Shown: positions 20,230 through 30,577 of the stretch, in pieces
Layout: each line of letters begins with the position of its first letter
Numbering within the stretch: the stretch's first letter is position 1
Source: Nitrosomonas sp.
Lineage (GTDB): Bacteria; Pseudomonadota; Gammaproteobacteria; Burkholderiales; Nitrosomonadaceae
Reading direction: 5' to 3'
DNA length: 40,571 nucleotides
NCBI GenBank assembly: GCA_008015595.1
Contig: SSFW01000034.1
Span: 1 to 40,571, forward strand
Translations under genes and position numbers: made by a program
The notes under the pieces: model-generated
Told to the model about the DNA's origin: nothing
The model's input: only the letters and a program-made list of their open reading frames with translations
The model's database searches: none

Positions 20230-23200
20230 TTACTGTATTGTTTGGTGATGCAACATCTGCATACTATAAGCATGCAATTCACGCATATTTGAAATACCCA
20301 TATAAGCAGCCCTCGCACCGGCCATTGTGGTGTAATAAGTAATTTTTGCGAGTAAAGCAGCATGTCGAATAGAGTAAGAATCTTGAATAGCTCTTCGTTT
20401 ATTCGCTACTGTATTGATAATCAAGCAAATTTCACCATTTTTGATCATATCGACTATATGAGGCCGCCCTTCCGCCACTTTATTTACTTTATGAACGTTC
20501 AAACCCGACTCAATCATCACCTCAGCCGTTCCTTGCGTTGCATAAATTGTAAAGCCAAGCTCAATAAATTTCTTAGCGAGTGTAACGGCTTCTAACTTAT
20601 CACTCGCGCGCACACTAATAAAAATCTTACCAGAGATTGGTAATTTAATCCCTGTCGCCAACTGTGATTTTACAAACGCTTCAGCAAAGGTGTTTCCGAC
20701 ACCCATGACCTCGCCGGTAGATTTCATTTCAGGCCCTAAAATAGTATCTACACCAGAAAATTTAGAGAATGGAAAAACTGCTTCTTTGACGGAGAAGAAT
20801 GTAGGCTCAATATCTTTAAAGATGGCTTGATCATATAAACTTTTCTTAACCATGCATCGTGCCGAGATCTTTGCAAGTTGGAGGCCTGTAGCTTTCGATA
20901 CAAAGGGTACCGTGCGCGAAGCTCTTGGATTTACTTCTAGTACATATACAATATCGTTCTGAATTGCAAATTGCACATTCATTAATCCGATCACATTCAA
21001 TGCACGAGCCATCACTTCTGTCTGCCGACGAAGCTCTTGCTGTAATTCAGTTGATAAGCTAAATGGTGGAATTGAACAAGCTGAGTCACCAGAATGAACA
21101 CCCGCTTCTTCAATATGTTCCATGATGCCACCAATGAGTATCGTTTTCCCATCAAAAATCGCATCGACATCAACCTCAATTGCATTATTTAGATAATGAT
21201 CAAGTAAAACAGGCGAATCATTCGTTACTTTGACCGCCTCTTGCATGTATCGCTCAAGGTCTTTCTGTTCGTGCACAATCTCCATTGCGCGACCTCCCAA
21301 TACATAGCTCGGACGCACAACTAAAGGGTAGCCAATTTCAGTTGCAGCAGCCAATGCCATTTCAACATTGCGTGCTATTCGATTCATAGGTTGCTTCAAG
21401 TTATAGCGATTAAGTAAATCCTGAAACCGTTCACGATCTTCTGCACAATCGATCATATCAGGGCTTGTACCAATAATCGGTACACCAAAGCGCTCAAGAT
21501 CTCTCGCTAGTTTTAAAGGCGTTTGCCCACCATATTGAACAATAACTCCATTCGGCTTTTCTACAGCAACGATATTCAGGACATCTTCTAGTGTAAGCGG
21601 CTCAAAATATAAACGATCTGATATATCGTAATCCGTTGAAACAGTTTCTGGATTACAGTTGACCATGATTGTTTCATAGCCGTCTTCACGTAATGCGAGT
21701 GACGCATGGACACAGCAGTAATCGAATTCTATTCCCTGCCCTATGCGATTCGGTCCTCCACCCAACACCATAATCTTCTTTCTAGTGCTGGGATTAGCTT
21801 CACATTCCTCTTCGTAAGTAGAATAAAGATAGGCTGTATCTGTGGAAAATTCAGCAGCACAGGTATCGACACGCTTATATACCGGGTATATTTTTTCATT
21901 TAGGCGACGGGTACGAATCGCTAATTCACTTGAATTGAGTAGCTTAGCCAATCTACGATCTGAGAATCCACTCCTTTTTAATTGGCGCAATAAGTCCGTA
22001 TCAATAGAATCCAATGTGCTATCAGTCAAAGATCGCTCTTGTTGTACAAGATTTGCTATTTGATGCAAAAACCAGGGGTCAATGTGTGTTAATTGATAAA
22101 TTTCATCAAAAGCCATGCCATGTCGAAATGCATCGGCTACATACCAAATCCGCTCAGGACCAGGATGTCCTAATTCAGCCGCTATCAAATCTAAATCGGA
22201 TGATTTTTCATCTAAACCATCAACGCCAATCTCAAGTCCACGCAACGCTTTCTGAAATGACTCTTGAAATGTGCGCCCGATCGCCATAACCTCACCCACT
22301 GATTTCATCTGAGTCGTTAGTCGATCATTGGCTTGAGGAAATTTCTCAAATGCAAATCGAGGGATTTTAGTAACGACGTAATCAATTGTGGGCTCAAAAG
22401 AAGCCGGCGTAACACCGCCCGTAATATCATTACTGAGTTCATTCAATGTATACCCTACAGCCAGTTTGGCAGCAATCTTGGCAATAGGAAATCCAGTGGC
22501 TTTAGAAGCAAGCGCAGAAGATCGGGAAACACGTGGATTCATTTCGATCACTAGCAGACGACCATCAGCAGGGTTAATCGCGAATTGAACATTTGATCCG
22601 CCCGTTTCAACGCCAATTTCACGTAATACCGCAATAGAGGCATTACGCATGATTTGGTATTCTTTATCAGTCAGTGTCTGGGCTGGCGCGACCGTAATCG
22701 AATCACCGGTATGAATACCCATCGGATCTAAGTTTTCGATCGAGCAAATGATAATGCAATTATCTTGCTTATCACGAATTACCTCCATTTCAAACTCTTT
22801 CCAGCCAATTACAGATTCTTCAATCAGTAATTCGCGAGTGGGTGAGGCATCCAATCCGCGTTCACAAATTTCTATAAATTCTTGTCGATTATACGCAATT
22901 CCTCCACCCGTTCCGCCGAGCGTAAAAGAAGGGCGAATAATTACTGGATAACCAATCATCGCCTGTACTTGCAGTGCTTCTTCCATGCTGTGAGCAATCG
23001 CAGAACGAGCAGAGCTCAAGCCGATATGAGCCATCGCTTGTTTAAATTTCTCACGATCTTCCGCTTTATCAATCGCTTCTCGCGATGCGCCAATTAGCTC
23101 AACTCCATATTTATCGAGCACTCCGTATTTAACTAAATCAAGCGCACAATTTAGAGCTGTTTGTCCACCCATGGTTGGTAAGAGTGCATCTGGACGCTCG

Positions 23201-23439
23201 ATATCGATAATTTTCTCAAGCATGGGCCAGGTTATAGGCTCGATATAGGTCGCATCCGCCATTTCTGGATCTGTCATGATCGTTGCCGGATTTGAATTGA
23301 CCAGTACAATTCGATAACCTTCTTCCCGTAGTGCGGTACAAGCTTGAACACCCGAGTAATCAAACTCACAAGCTTGACCAATAATGATAGGCCCTGCTCC
23401 AATCACAAGAATCGATTTAATATCAGTACGTTTTGGCAT
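20230..23439 (-). CDS. carB: carbamoyl-phosphate synthase large subunit
   Basis: 1069 aa; [30 protein letters not shown] and duplicated ATP-grasp domains (second copy [23 protein letters not shown]), C-terminal MGS-like domain. Confidence 0.98.
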   Translation of the reverse strand: MPKRTDIKSILVIGAGPIIIGQACEFDYSGVQACTALREEGYRIVLVNSNPATIMTDPEMADATYIEPITWPMLEKIIDIERPDALLPTMGGQTALNCALDLVKYGVLDKYGVELIGASREAIDKAEDREKFKQAMAHIGLSSARSAIAHSMEEALQVQAMIGYPVIIRPSFTLGGTGGGIAYNRQEFIEICERGLDASPTRELLIEESVIGWKEFEMEVIRDKQDNCIIICSIENLDPMGIHTGDSITVAPAQTLTDKEYQIMRNASIAVLREIGVETGGSNVQFAINPADGRLLVIEMNPRVSRSSALASKATGFPIAKIAAKLAVGYTLNELSNDITGGVTPASFEPTIDYVVTKIPRFAFEKFPQANDRLTTQMKSVGEVMAIGRTFQESFQKALRGLEIGVDGLDEKSSDLDLIAAELGHPGPERIWYVADAFRHGMAFDEIYQLTHIDPWFLHQIANLVQQERSLTDSTLDSIDTDLLRQLKRSGFSDRRLAKLLNSSELAIRTRRLNEKIYPVYKRVDTCAAEFSTDTAYLYSTYEEECEANPSTRKKIMVLGGGPNRIGQGIEFDYCCVHASLALREDGYETIMVNCNPETVSTDYDISDRLYFEPLTLEDVLNIVAVEKPNGVIVQYGGQTPLKLARDLERFGVPIIGTSPDMIDCAEDRERFQDLLNRYNLKQPMNRIARNVEMALAAATEIGYPLVVRPSYVLGGRAMEIVHEQKDLERYMQEAVKVTNDSPVLLDHYLNNAIEVDVDAIFDGKTILIGGIMEHIEEAGVHSGDSACSIPPFSLSTELQQELRRQTEVMARALNVIGLMNVQFAIQNDIVYVLEVNPRASRTVPFVSKATGLQLAKISARCMVKKSLYDQAIFKDIEPTFFSVKEAVFPFSKFSGVDTILGPEMKSTGEVMGVGNTFAEAFVKSQLATGIKLPISGKIFISVRASDKLEAVTLAKKFIELGFTIYATQGTAEVMIESGLNVHKVNKVAEGRPHIVDMIKNGEICLIINTVANKRRAIQDSYSIRHAALLAKITYYTTMAGARAAYMGISNMRELHAYSMQMLHHQTIQ

Positions 23440-23472
23440 TTATATTGCAGCAACAAAGGCTTAGTTTAAGTC

Positions 23473-24636
23473 TTACTTCGCAACGTGACTCTGTTGCTTC
23501 TTATATTGTTTGATTCGATCGATAAAACGATCAAATAGATAACTCGCATCATGAGGCCCAGGGCTTGCTTCTGGATGACCTTGAAAACAAAACGCAGGAC
23601 TATTGATTAACTCAAACCCTTGCAAGCTTTTATCAAATAACGATAAATGGGTTACTCGGATATTCGTTGGTAGTTGATTCATATCAACGGCAAAACCGTG
23701 ATTCTGACTCGTTATAATAACTTTCCCACTATCGATATCCAGAACAGGATGATTCGCGCCATGATGACCAAATTTCATTTTCATTGTTTTTGCACCTGCT
23801 GCCAGCGCTAAGATTTGATGTCCAAGACAAATTCCGAAAATTGGAATTTTCATATCAATTAATCTTCTCACGGTATCAATCGCATAATCACAAGGTTCTG
23901 GATCGCCTGGACCATTCGATAGAAAAACTCCATCAGGATTAGAGAGCAAAATTTCTTCAACAGGTGTTTGTGCTGGATAAACGGTTACACTACAGTTACG
24001 ACTTGCTAATCTACGTAATATGGTTTGTTTGACGCCGAAATCGAGTGCAGCAATCCGGTAATCAATAGTCGGTTGTGATGCATAACCATAGCCTAACCGC
24101 CAGTCTGATTCAGTCCATTGGTAAGCATGCTGGCAGCTGACTACTTTTGCTAAATCCATCCCTACCAATCCCGGAAAAGTTTGTGCACGTTGCAGCGCAG
24201 CTTCAATATTGATATCGCCAGCCATGATACAACCTGCTTGTGCGCCCTTCTCTCTTAAAATGCGAGTGAGTTTTCGCGTATCAATACCTGCAATTGCGAC
24301 AACATTATGGTTTTCCAGAAAAGTTGGTAAGGATTCCGTTTTTCTCCAATTACTTGCGGTAAGGGATAAATCTCGGATTACCAAACCTGCAGCAAAAACC
24401 TTAACGCTACCTGCTGATTCGATATCTTCTTTATTCGACCCGGTATTCCCGATATGGGGATAAGTCAGTGTAATAATTTGCTGGCAGTAAGACGGATCGG
24501 TCAAAATTTCCTGATAACCCGTCATGGCAGTGTTAAAAGCAACTTCCCCTACAGTTATTCCTTTTATCCCGATCGAAATACCTTGAAAAACTGTACCATC
24601 AGCTAAAACAAGGATGGCACGAGGTTGCTGCAACAC
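23473..24636 (-). CDS. carA: carbamoyl-phosphate synthase small subunit
   Basis: 387 aa; [63 protein letters not shown]. Confidence 0.98.
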   Translation of the reverse strand: MLQQPRAILVLADGTVFQGISIGIKGITVGEVAFNTAMTGYQEILTDPSYCQQIITLTYPHIGNTGSNKEDIESAGSVKVFAAGLVIRDLSLTASNWRKTESLPTFLENHNVVAIAGIDTRKLTRILREKGAQAGCIMAGDINIEAALQRAQTFPGLVGMDLAKVVSCQHAYQWTESDWRLGYGYASQPTIDYRIAALDFGVKQTILRRLASRNCSVTVYPAQTPVEEILLSNPDGVFLSNGPGDPEPCDYAIDTVRRLIDMKIPIFGICLGHQILALAAGAKTMKMKFGHHGANHPVLDIDSGKVIITSQNHGFAVDMNQLPTNIRVTHLSLFDKSLQGFELINSPAFCFQGHPEASPGPHDASYLFDRFIDRIKQYKKQQSHVAK

Positions 24637-24734
24637 AAAATACTCCTTTTAGGATACTTTCAAAAAAGGCTATCACGCTAAGTAGGTAATAGCTAAATCA
24701 ATACATAGTTGTACGAATTATACGTGATAAAGAA

Positions 24735-24760
24735 AGAGTTTTCTAACTCTAGTATAGAGA
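24735..24760 (-). promoter_or_regulatory. Two overlapping, mutually exclusive small hairpins in the carA leader region
   Basis: agagtt-ttct-aactct (24735-24750) and ctcta-gta-tagag (24748-24760) share bases ctct. On the minus strand the carA-proximal hairpin is followed by tttcttta. Confidence 0.25.
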
Positions 24761-24907
24761 ATATTGAGAGCAACCGAAGTCATCCTGTTTTTTTGGCACA
24801 AGATGATATCCAGTTTTTTTTATATTGATAATCCCACGAAGGCTAAGACCATTATCAATTACTTGTTGAAGTGCGAGCAAATCCCAATTAATGCATACAA
24901 CGATATA

Positions 24908-25282
24908 CTAATTTAGCTGTATCGTTAAAAGAAGATAATGAACCCCTTCTTGCTGAACATCACTAAAAAAAATTTCTCCTGTCGTACGCATATCATTTTT
25001 TCCAATCAACTCAAAATGATGACCTATCCGTGATAAAAACCGTAAATAGGCGTTAGCTCTACCCTGTTTCAGCAAAGTAATCGAGGCTAATTTCGGTATT
25101 ACTTCTGCAACTGAACGTCCAATTAAATCATGTTGCATCCAACCAAGCAGACTTGCCCCCTTCTCGCTACAATCGTAAATTAACCCTTGTTCCGACACAA
25201 TCATTACAGCAAATGCCTCATTAGCTATTGGTTTAAATTCGATAGGAGCTGTATTGCTTGCTTCCATGGGTGCGCTATTCAT
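24908..25282 (-). CDS. small stand-alone PAS-domain protein
   Basis: 124 aa; AFAVMIVSEQGLIYDCSEKGASLLGWMQHDLIGRSVAEVIP is a PAS core; no output domain. Confidence 0.75.
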   Translation of the reverse strand: MNSAPMEASNTAPIEFKPIANEAFAVMIVSEQGLIYDCSEKGASLLGWMQHDLIGRSVAEVIPKLASITLLKQGRANAYLRFLSRIGHHFELIGKNDMRTTGEIFFSDVQQEGVHYLLLTIQLN

Positions 25283-25320
25283 TTTCTTCTCCTTTAGAGG
25301 GGTTTTCCTTATTCAAAAAT

Positions 25321-25342
25321 ACGGTAAAAATAACTTTACCGT
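25321..25342. repeat. 8-bp perfect inverted repeat in the divergent PAS/methyltransferase intergenic region
   Basis: acggtaaa (25321-25328) aataac tttaccgt (25335-25342); possible operator. Confidence 0.4.
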
Positions 25343-25426
25343 GTTGGTGTTAATTATTTTTGACAGTGAGGATAAAAACACTAAAGAATAGGCGAACTAA
25401 AACCTGATTATTGTAAATTGACTTTT

Positions 25427-26143
25427 ATGAGCACCAACCAACCGACAACCATTTTTACTCAATCTTGGTCGTTGTATGACCTCATTACTGCATACAACTA
25501 TATGTTTCACCAAGAAATCTATGAGGGTGTACAAAAATTGCTTGGATTACGGCAAGACGTTACACGCTATCGTTTAATGGATCTTGGATGTGGAAATGCA
25601 CGCTTCATGGCGCCGTGCTTATTGAAATATCCACCAGCCTATTATGAAGGGGTTGATCTTTCAGAAACCGCACTGGCTGAGGCTAAAACCTATCTAGCCC
25701 CACTTACTTGTCCCGTTAAATTAACCCATAATGATTTGTTAACATCGATCGAATCAACTCAAGATCAATGGGACATCATTTTTAGTGGATTTGCAGTTCA
25801 TCACCTTACGCCGGAGGATAAAACACGATTTTTCAATGCAGTGGGCCGATCCTTGTCAAAACAAGGATGGCTTATCTTAGTCGATGTCGTACGTGAAGAA
25901 CATCAAGATCGTGAAACCTACTTAAATCACTATTTACAATTCATGCGGGAAACTTGGACTAAAGTTCCACCCGAACAACTTGAAGAAGCTTGTACCCATG
26001 TGCATGATCATGACTACCCTGAAACTTTTTCTACCTTGCAAAACATGGCAATTGCTGCTGGACTCCATGCGCAAAGAATTATTAGTCGCTATGGGCAACA
26101 CTACACACTGTTATTTTCTCCTGTGAATTTACCCACAATTTAA
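25427..26143 (+). CDS. class I SAM-dependent methyltransferase
   Basis: YRLMDLGCGNARFMAPCLL, YEGVDLSETALAEAKTYL, WDIIFSGFAVHHLTPEDK. ATG at 25427 is preferred over the upstream TTG used in the ORF track (25418). Confidence 0.88.
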   Translation: MSTNQPTTIFTQSWSLYDLITAYNYMFHQEIYEGVQKLLGLRQDVTRYRLMDLGCGNARFMAPCLLKYPPAYYEGVDLSETALAEAKTYLAPLTCPVKLTHNDLLTSIESTQDQWDIIFSGFAVHHLTPEDKTRFFNAVGRSLSKQGWLILVDVVREEHQDRETYLNHYLQFMRETWTKVPPEQLEEACTHVHDHDYPETFSTLQNMAIAAGLHAQRIISRYGQHYTLLFSPVNLPTI

Positions 26144-26161
26144 TTCCACTTCATCATCGGC

Positions 26162-27082
26162 ATGCTTCAAAAATTAACACTGCTTTTCCCATTGTGGATG
26201 CTGATATCAGCTACCTTTGCATTATTCAACCCTGAATGGTTTACATCCCTCAATCAAGGATCAACCGTCGTGCTCATCCTAGCTTTTGTAATGCTTTGCA
26301 TGGGGTTGACGCTTACCATCGATGATTTTCGTCGAATTGGCCGCATGCCAAAAGCCGTTGCAACTGGTTTTTTGGGGCAATATACCATTATGCCTGTTCT
26401 TGCCTGGGGAATCGCAATGTTACTAAATTTGCCGATTCATTTTGCGGTAGGGTTAATTCTAGTCGGATGCTGCCCAGGGGGTACCGCTTCAAATTTGGTT
26501 TCATATATTGCCAAAGCAGACGTTGCGCTCTCAGTCGTCATGACCGTTTGTTCGACGCTGGCTGCTATTATACTTACACCCCTACTCACTCAATTATTTG
26601 CTGGTACTTTAGTGCCAGTGGATACTTGGATGTTATTCAAACAAACGCTACAAGTTGTTATTTTACCGATCGCACTCGGCATCACACTCAATCACTGGCT
26701 GCCGAATACCGTGCAACGTATCATGCCTTTTGCACCATTATTGGCTGTCATCGGCGTGTGCATAATCTGTGCAACTGTTTTTGCCGGTCAGGCAGAAGGA
26801 ATCCGTCATTATATTGGTGAACTGATATTAGCAACGGCATTACTCCATGCGGGCGGTTTCTTCTTGGGCTATACCTTGGCCAGATACTCAAGTCATGATA
26901 AGCAAAGTATGCGCACCATTTCGATCGAAGTAGGTATGCAGAATTCCGGTTTAGCCATTGTGCTCTCGAAACAGGCATTTCCACTGCTCCCGCTTGCACC
27001 AGTAGTTGGCGCAATTTCAGTTTTGATGCATTCATTATTAGGAAGTCTTCTTGCTGTCATCTGGCGAAGCCAGAAAACCTAA
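26162..27082 (+). CDS. bile acid:sodium symporter (BASS) family transporter
   Basis: 306 aa polytopic; AFVMLCMGLTLTIDDFRRI, VGLILVGCCPGGTASNLVSYIAKADVALSVVMT, EVGMQNSGLAIVL. Confidence 0.92.
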   Translation: MLQKLTLLFPLWMLISATFALFNPEWFTSLNQGSTVVLILAFVMLCMGLTLTIDDFRRIGRMPKAVATGFLGQYTIMPVLAWGIAMLLNLPIHFAVGLILVGCCPGGTASNLVSYIAKADVALSVVMTVCSTLAAIILTPLLTQLFAGTLVPVDTWMLFKQTLQVVILPIALGITLNHWLPNTVQRIMPFAPLLAVIGVCIICATVFAGQAEGIRHYIGELILATALLHAGGFFLGYTLARYSSHDKQSMRTISIEVGMQNSGLAIVLSKQAFPLLPLAPVVGAISVLMHSLLGSLLAVIWRSQKT

Positions 27083-27209
27083 ATCAGCTCCAAAGTATCT
27101 TCAAAAAGCGAGATTATTCAGTTTGCATTCAGGGGTCATCTCGTATTGTTATTACTAATGATTGAATAACAGTTCGAGTGATCAACCAACCAATTGCAAG
27201 GAGACTATC

Positions 27210-27482
27210 ATGAGAAGGATGATCTTATTGATGTTTATGGTACTTCTATTATGCGGATTTCGCGCCCCTAATGGAGCTTTGATTTCTAAAGGCGATTTAG
27301 TTGATAAACTGATTATTAACTTAGGTCAACCCATCGTTCGTATTCCAGTTGCAACTCATCGCAGTATCTATCCCCCTTATCATAGCTCACGGGAAATTTG
27401 GACTTACAAAATCAAACAATATACCTATCGTTTCGTTATCGATAGTGGCGTCATTATTCATGAAGATTGGACTCGATTCTGA
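27210..27482 (+). CDS. small secreted protein resembling DUF2845 family
   Basis: SD aaggag at 27198-27203 upstream of ATG 27210 (MRRMILLMFMVLLLCGFRAPNGALISKGDLVDKLIINLGQP...EIWTYKIKQYTYRFVIDSGVI). The ORF-track start at 27162 is less likely. Confidence 0.6.
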   Translation: MRRMILLMFMVLLLCGFRAPNGALISKGDLVDKLIINLGQPIVRIPVATHRSIYPPYHSSREIWTYKIKQYTYRFVIDSGVIIHEDWTRF

Positions 27483-27495
27483 TGTGCGTAATAAC

Positions 27496-27545
27496 CATTG
27501 CTTAGTAAAAAGCTAAAACCAGAGCAGATACGATACTAAGCAATG
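27496..27545. repeat. 12-bp perfect inverted repeat between convergent genes (possible bidirectional terminator)
   Basis: cattgcttagta (27496-27507) and tactaagcaatg (27534-27545), 26-nt spacer; overlaps the last codons of the carbonic anhydrase gene. Confidence 0.5.
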
Positions 27546-28357
27546 AGTTCCACTCTTCCTGTATCGAGATGATAAATTCCGCCAACGATTTTCAGTTTTT
27601 TACGATCATGGTAATAATCAAGAATAGGTGTTTTCTCGCGAAGCCGCTCAACTGTCATGATTACGTTTTGCTTAGTAACGTGAATCAAGCGATCTTCCGT
27701 CGTATCGCTAACTTTTGCTATCTCGCTGACTGTTCTAACTGCGGGTGCGATTGCACTTGCTAGCAATTGGATATGGCCTGGAAAATCGCGGTGACGGTCT
27801 ACAGCGTCAATGGCCGCTTTCACAGCACCGCAGCTTTCATGTCCCAACACCATAATCAATGGTGTATTTAATACCGCAACCGAGTATTCAATCGTTGCTA
27901 AATTATCATTCGTTAGATAATTACCTGCGCCGCGCGCTACAAATAAATCACCCAGTGCTTCATCGAAGCAATGCTCCGGACTCACCCTAGAATCAGAGCA
28001 CCCCAGAATAGTTGCATAAGGATTTTGGCCTTTGACCAATGAGGTTTTTACATCATGAAAATCTAATGGTTTAGAATTTCCGGATACATAACGTCCATTG
28101 CCTTGCATTAATCTTTCTAACGCTTGATCCGGTGTCAATACATTTTCTGGCTTAGGTATGATTCTTTTTTTCTCATTCACCGTTTTCGATTCGGAAGCAT
28201 TAACTAATCCGGTTGCCAACAACCCCCAAGACATTAGTACAGCTGAGGTTCGTTTGATAAATTCACGTTTAGTTGGATCTTTGTGCTTATCTTGCACAAT
28301 TGAAGCCGGATAATTTGAATTACAATGATCGCTCGTTACCATACACTTCTGGCACAT
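27536..28357 (-). CDS. beta-class carbonic anhydrase with N-terminal export-like signal
   Basis: ATILGCSDSRVSPEHCFDEALGDLFVARGAGNYL...VLGHESCGAVKAA are beta-CA zinc-ligand motifs. ATG at 28357 with upstream AAAGGA is preferred to the 28447 start. TKREFIKRTSAVLMSWGLLATGLVNA resembles a (KR) Tat/Sec signal. Confidence 0.9.
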   Translation of the reverse strand: MCQKCMVTSDHCNSNYPASIVQDKHKDPTKREFIKRTSAVLMSWGLLATGLVNASESKTVNEKKRIIPKPENVLTPDQALERLMQGNGRYVSGNSKPLDFHDVKTSLVKGQNPYATILGCSDSRVSPEHCFDEALGDLFVARGAGNYLTNDNLATIEYSVAVLNTPLIMVLGHESCGAVKAAIDAVDRHRDFPGHIQLLASAIAPAVRTVSEIAKVSDTTEDRLIHVTKQNVIMTVERLREKTPILDYYHDRKKLKIVGGIYHLDTGRVELIA

Positions 28358-28448
28358 GTTCAAAATTCCTTTATTACTGATCAACTTAAAATACATCTTA
28401 TTATTTGTTCCAGCTTTGCACATAACACCGACAAACCGGTAAAACAAA

Positions 28449-29714
28449 ATGCACGATACTGAACAAATTCTGCAAACCGGTGAAAGCTCTGAGTTAGTTG
28501 AATTAGGTACCGTTCCTCATTTTACACCCATTCAGGAACGCCCCATTATTGCAGTACTTGCAGGAATTCATTTTATCCATATCATGGATTTTATGATGCT
28601 ATTACCGCTTGGTCCGCAGCTAATGAAGTTATTTGAACTCACACCTCAAGAATTTAGTTTATTAATTTCGATCTATGCATTTAGTGCGGGCATGTTCAGT
28701 TTTTTTGCTTCATTTATTATTGATCGTTATGATCGAAAAAGCTTTCTGATTTTCCTCTGTTGCGGTATTGGCATGGCTACACTGCTGTGTGCACTTTCAT
28801 TTGACTATTATTTACTATTATTAGCACGGATGGTCGCAGGTGGATTTAGTGGTGTACTTAGCGCTACTATTTTTACGATTATTGCGGATGTGACTCCTGC
28901 GCATCGACGTGGTGCTACAACTGGAACTGTCATGTCAGCATTTTCTGCTGTAGCAGTTATTGGAATGCCCTTCGGGATGCTATTAGTCAATCTATACAGT
29001 TGGCGTGCGCCCTTCTTATTTCTAACATTAATCAGTCTGGTAATGATTGTCTTGGCAGTATGGTTGCTTCCTTCTTTACACGGTCATCTAAAGCATCGCC
29101 AACACCGCCATCCTGCACAACATTTACGCACAATTTTTTATAACCGTAATCATTTATACGCTTTTGCATTGATTGCCATGCTAATGTTTGCAGGCTTTTC
29201 GGTCAGTCCTTTCATTACAACGTATATGATAACCAATATTGGCATGTCTGAAGTCGATATTCCTTATCTTTATTTCTGCGGTGGATTAGCAACTTTTTAT
29301 ACGGCACGGTTATTTGGCAAACTCTCCGATCAACACGGCAAGCATAAGATATTTAGTATTGCCGCCGCATTATCAGTGTTTCCAATTCTGATGATCACTC
29401 ATCTGAGTACGGCCTCGGTCCTATTGGCAATAGCAGTATCAACACTTTTCATGATGCTCGTTTCAGGTAGATTTGTCCCCGCCATGGCTTTAGTTACCGC
29501 AAGTGTTACCCCTCGGCTGCGCGGTAGTTTTCTTAGCTTCAACATTTCGATTCAGCAACTATCTGCCGGTATTGCTTCCCTTTTTGCTGGCTCTATCATG
29601 AGTACTACTGCTTCTGGCTCCATTATGCATTACGACACTGTAGGTATCATTGCAGCTATAGCTACTGTGCTTAGTATCCTACTCGCTTTCCAGGTTCACG
29701 CACTCCCCGAATGA
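28449..29714 (+). CDS. MFS transporter
   Basis: 421 aa, about 12 TM; DFMMLLPLGPQLM, SFIIDRYDRKSFLIFLCCGIGMATL, LARMVAGGFSGVLSATIFTIIADVTPAHRRGATTGTVMSAFS. Confidence 0.92.
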   Translation: MHDTEQILQTGESSELVELGTVPHFTPIQERPIIAVLAGIHFIHIMDFMMLLPLGPQLMKLFELTPQEFSLLISIYAFSAGMFSFFASFIIDRYDRKSFLIFLCCGIGMATLLCALSFDYYLLLLARMVAGGFSGVLSATIFTIIADVTPAHRRGATTGTVMSAFSAVAVIGMPFGMLLVNLYSWRAPFLFLTLISLVMIVLAVWLLPSLHGHLKHRQHRHPAQHLRTIFYNRNHLYAFALIAMLMFAGFSVSPFITTYMITNIGMSEVDIPYLYFCGGLATFYTARLFGKLSDQHGKHKIFSIAAALSVFPILMITHLSTASVLLAIAVSTLFMMLVSGRFVPAMALVTASVTPRLRGSFLSFNISIQQLSAGIASLFAGSIMSTTASGSIMHYDTVGIIAAIATVLSILLAFQVHALPE

Positions 29715-30550
29715 AGCGTGAACACATCGATCAATGGAAACCTCATTTCCTTGATTGCTCCCCGATGTTTGAGCCTTTGCGTCAGGCTGGTCAATTACTT
29801 AATCAATTAGAACAGTGGCCAACCCCTGATCAATTGAATCATTTGCTATCGGTTCAGAAACCAAATATTCGAACGAATACTCACCATCCGCTGCGATTTG
29901 TAGCACAAACCACATCGACATCGCTTTTTGAACAGCAATATGAGCCAAGAACCTATTTATGCGGTGAACTTCAGACAAGAGCACAGAATTGGCACGATCT
30001 TTTCAATGCACTCGCTTGGATGACTTTTCCTCAATCAAAAGCGCAACTCAATGCACTTCATTACCATGCGCTAAAAATAGCTGAGAAACAGCATCGATCG
30101 GCCCGAGGAAGATTAAGAGACGCTATTACACTACTCGATGAATCCGGTATTTTAGTAACGAGTAGCCATGAAGATTTAACATATTTGCTGAAAAATTTTG
30201 AATGGAAAACATTATTTTGGGAAAATCGTAGCGACTTGCTCCAACATATGAAATTTTTCCTATTTGGACATAGTCTTTATGAAAAAGCGCTATCCCCCTA
30301 TGTCGGCATGACGGGTAAAGGGCTGGTTTTTCACATTGAACCATCGTTTTATCAGCAAGACCTTCATCGTCAGATCGTGAGCCTAGATAACAAACTGGCA
30401 AATTTACTCTCAACCAAATCTATAACTTCCACTGATCTAACCCCGATTCCCCTGCTAGGCTACCCAGATTGGTCCCCCGATAATAGCAATGCTACTTATT
30501 ATGACAATTCAGACTATTTCCGTCCCCGTTCCAGCAGAAAAACTACCTAA
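29711..30550 (+). CDS. DUF3025-like domain protein
   Basis: 279 aa; LCGELQTRAQNWHDLFNALAWMTFPQSKAQLNALHY...RGRLRDAITLLDESGILVTSS pattern of DUF3025; start overlaps the MFS stop. Confidence 0.72.
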   Translation: MKREHIDQWKPHFLDCSPMFEPLRQAGQLLNQLEQWPTPDQLNHLLSVQKPNIRTNTHHPLRFVAQTTSTSLFEQQYEPRTYLCGELQTRAQNWHDLFNALAWMTFPQSKAQLNALHYHALKIAEKQHRSARGRLRDAITLLDESGILVTSSHEDLTYLLKNFEWKTLFWENRSDLLQHMKFFLFGHSLYEKALSPYVGMTGKGLVFHIEPSFYQQDLHRQIVSLDNKLANLLSTKSITSTDLTPIPLLGYPDWSPDNSNATYYDNSDYFRPRSSRKTT

Positions 30551-30577
30551 ACCAAGAAAGCAAAAAATTTAACACGA

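Noticed and set aside
22014-23097. Several plus-strand ORFs opposite carB
   Set aside because: Same reason: antisense shadows of a conserved gene.
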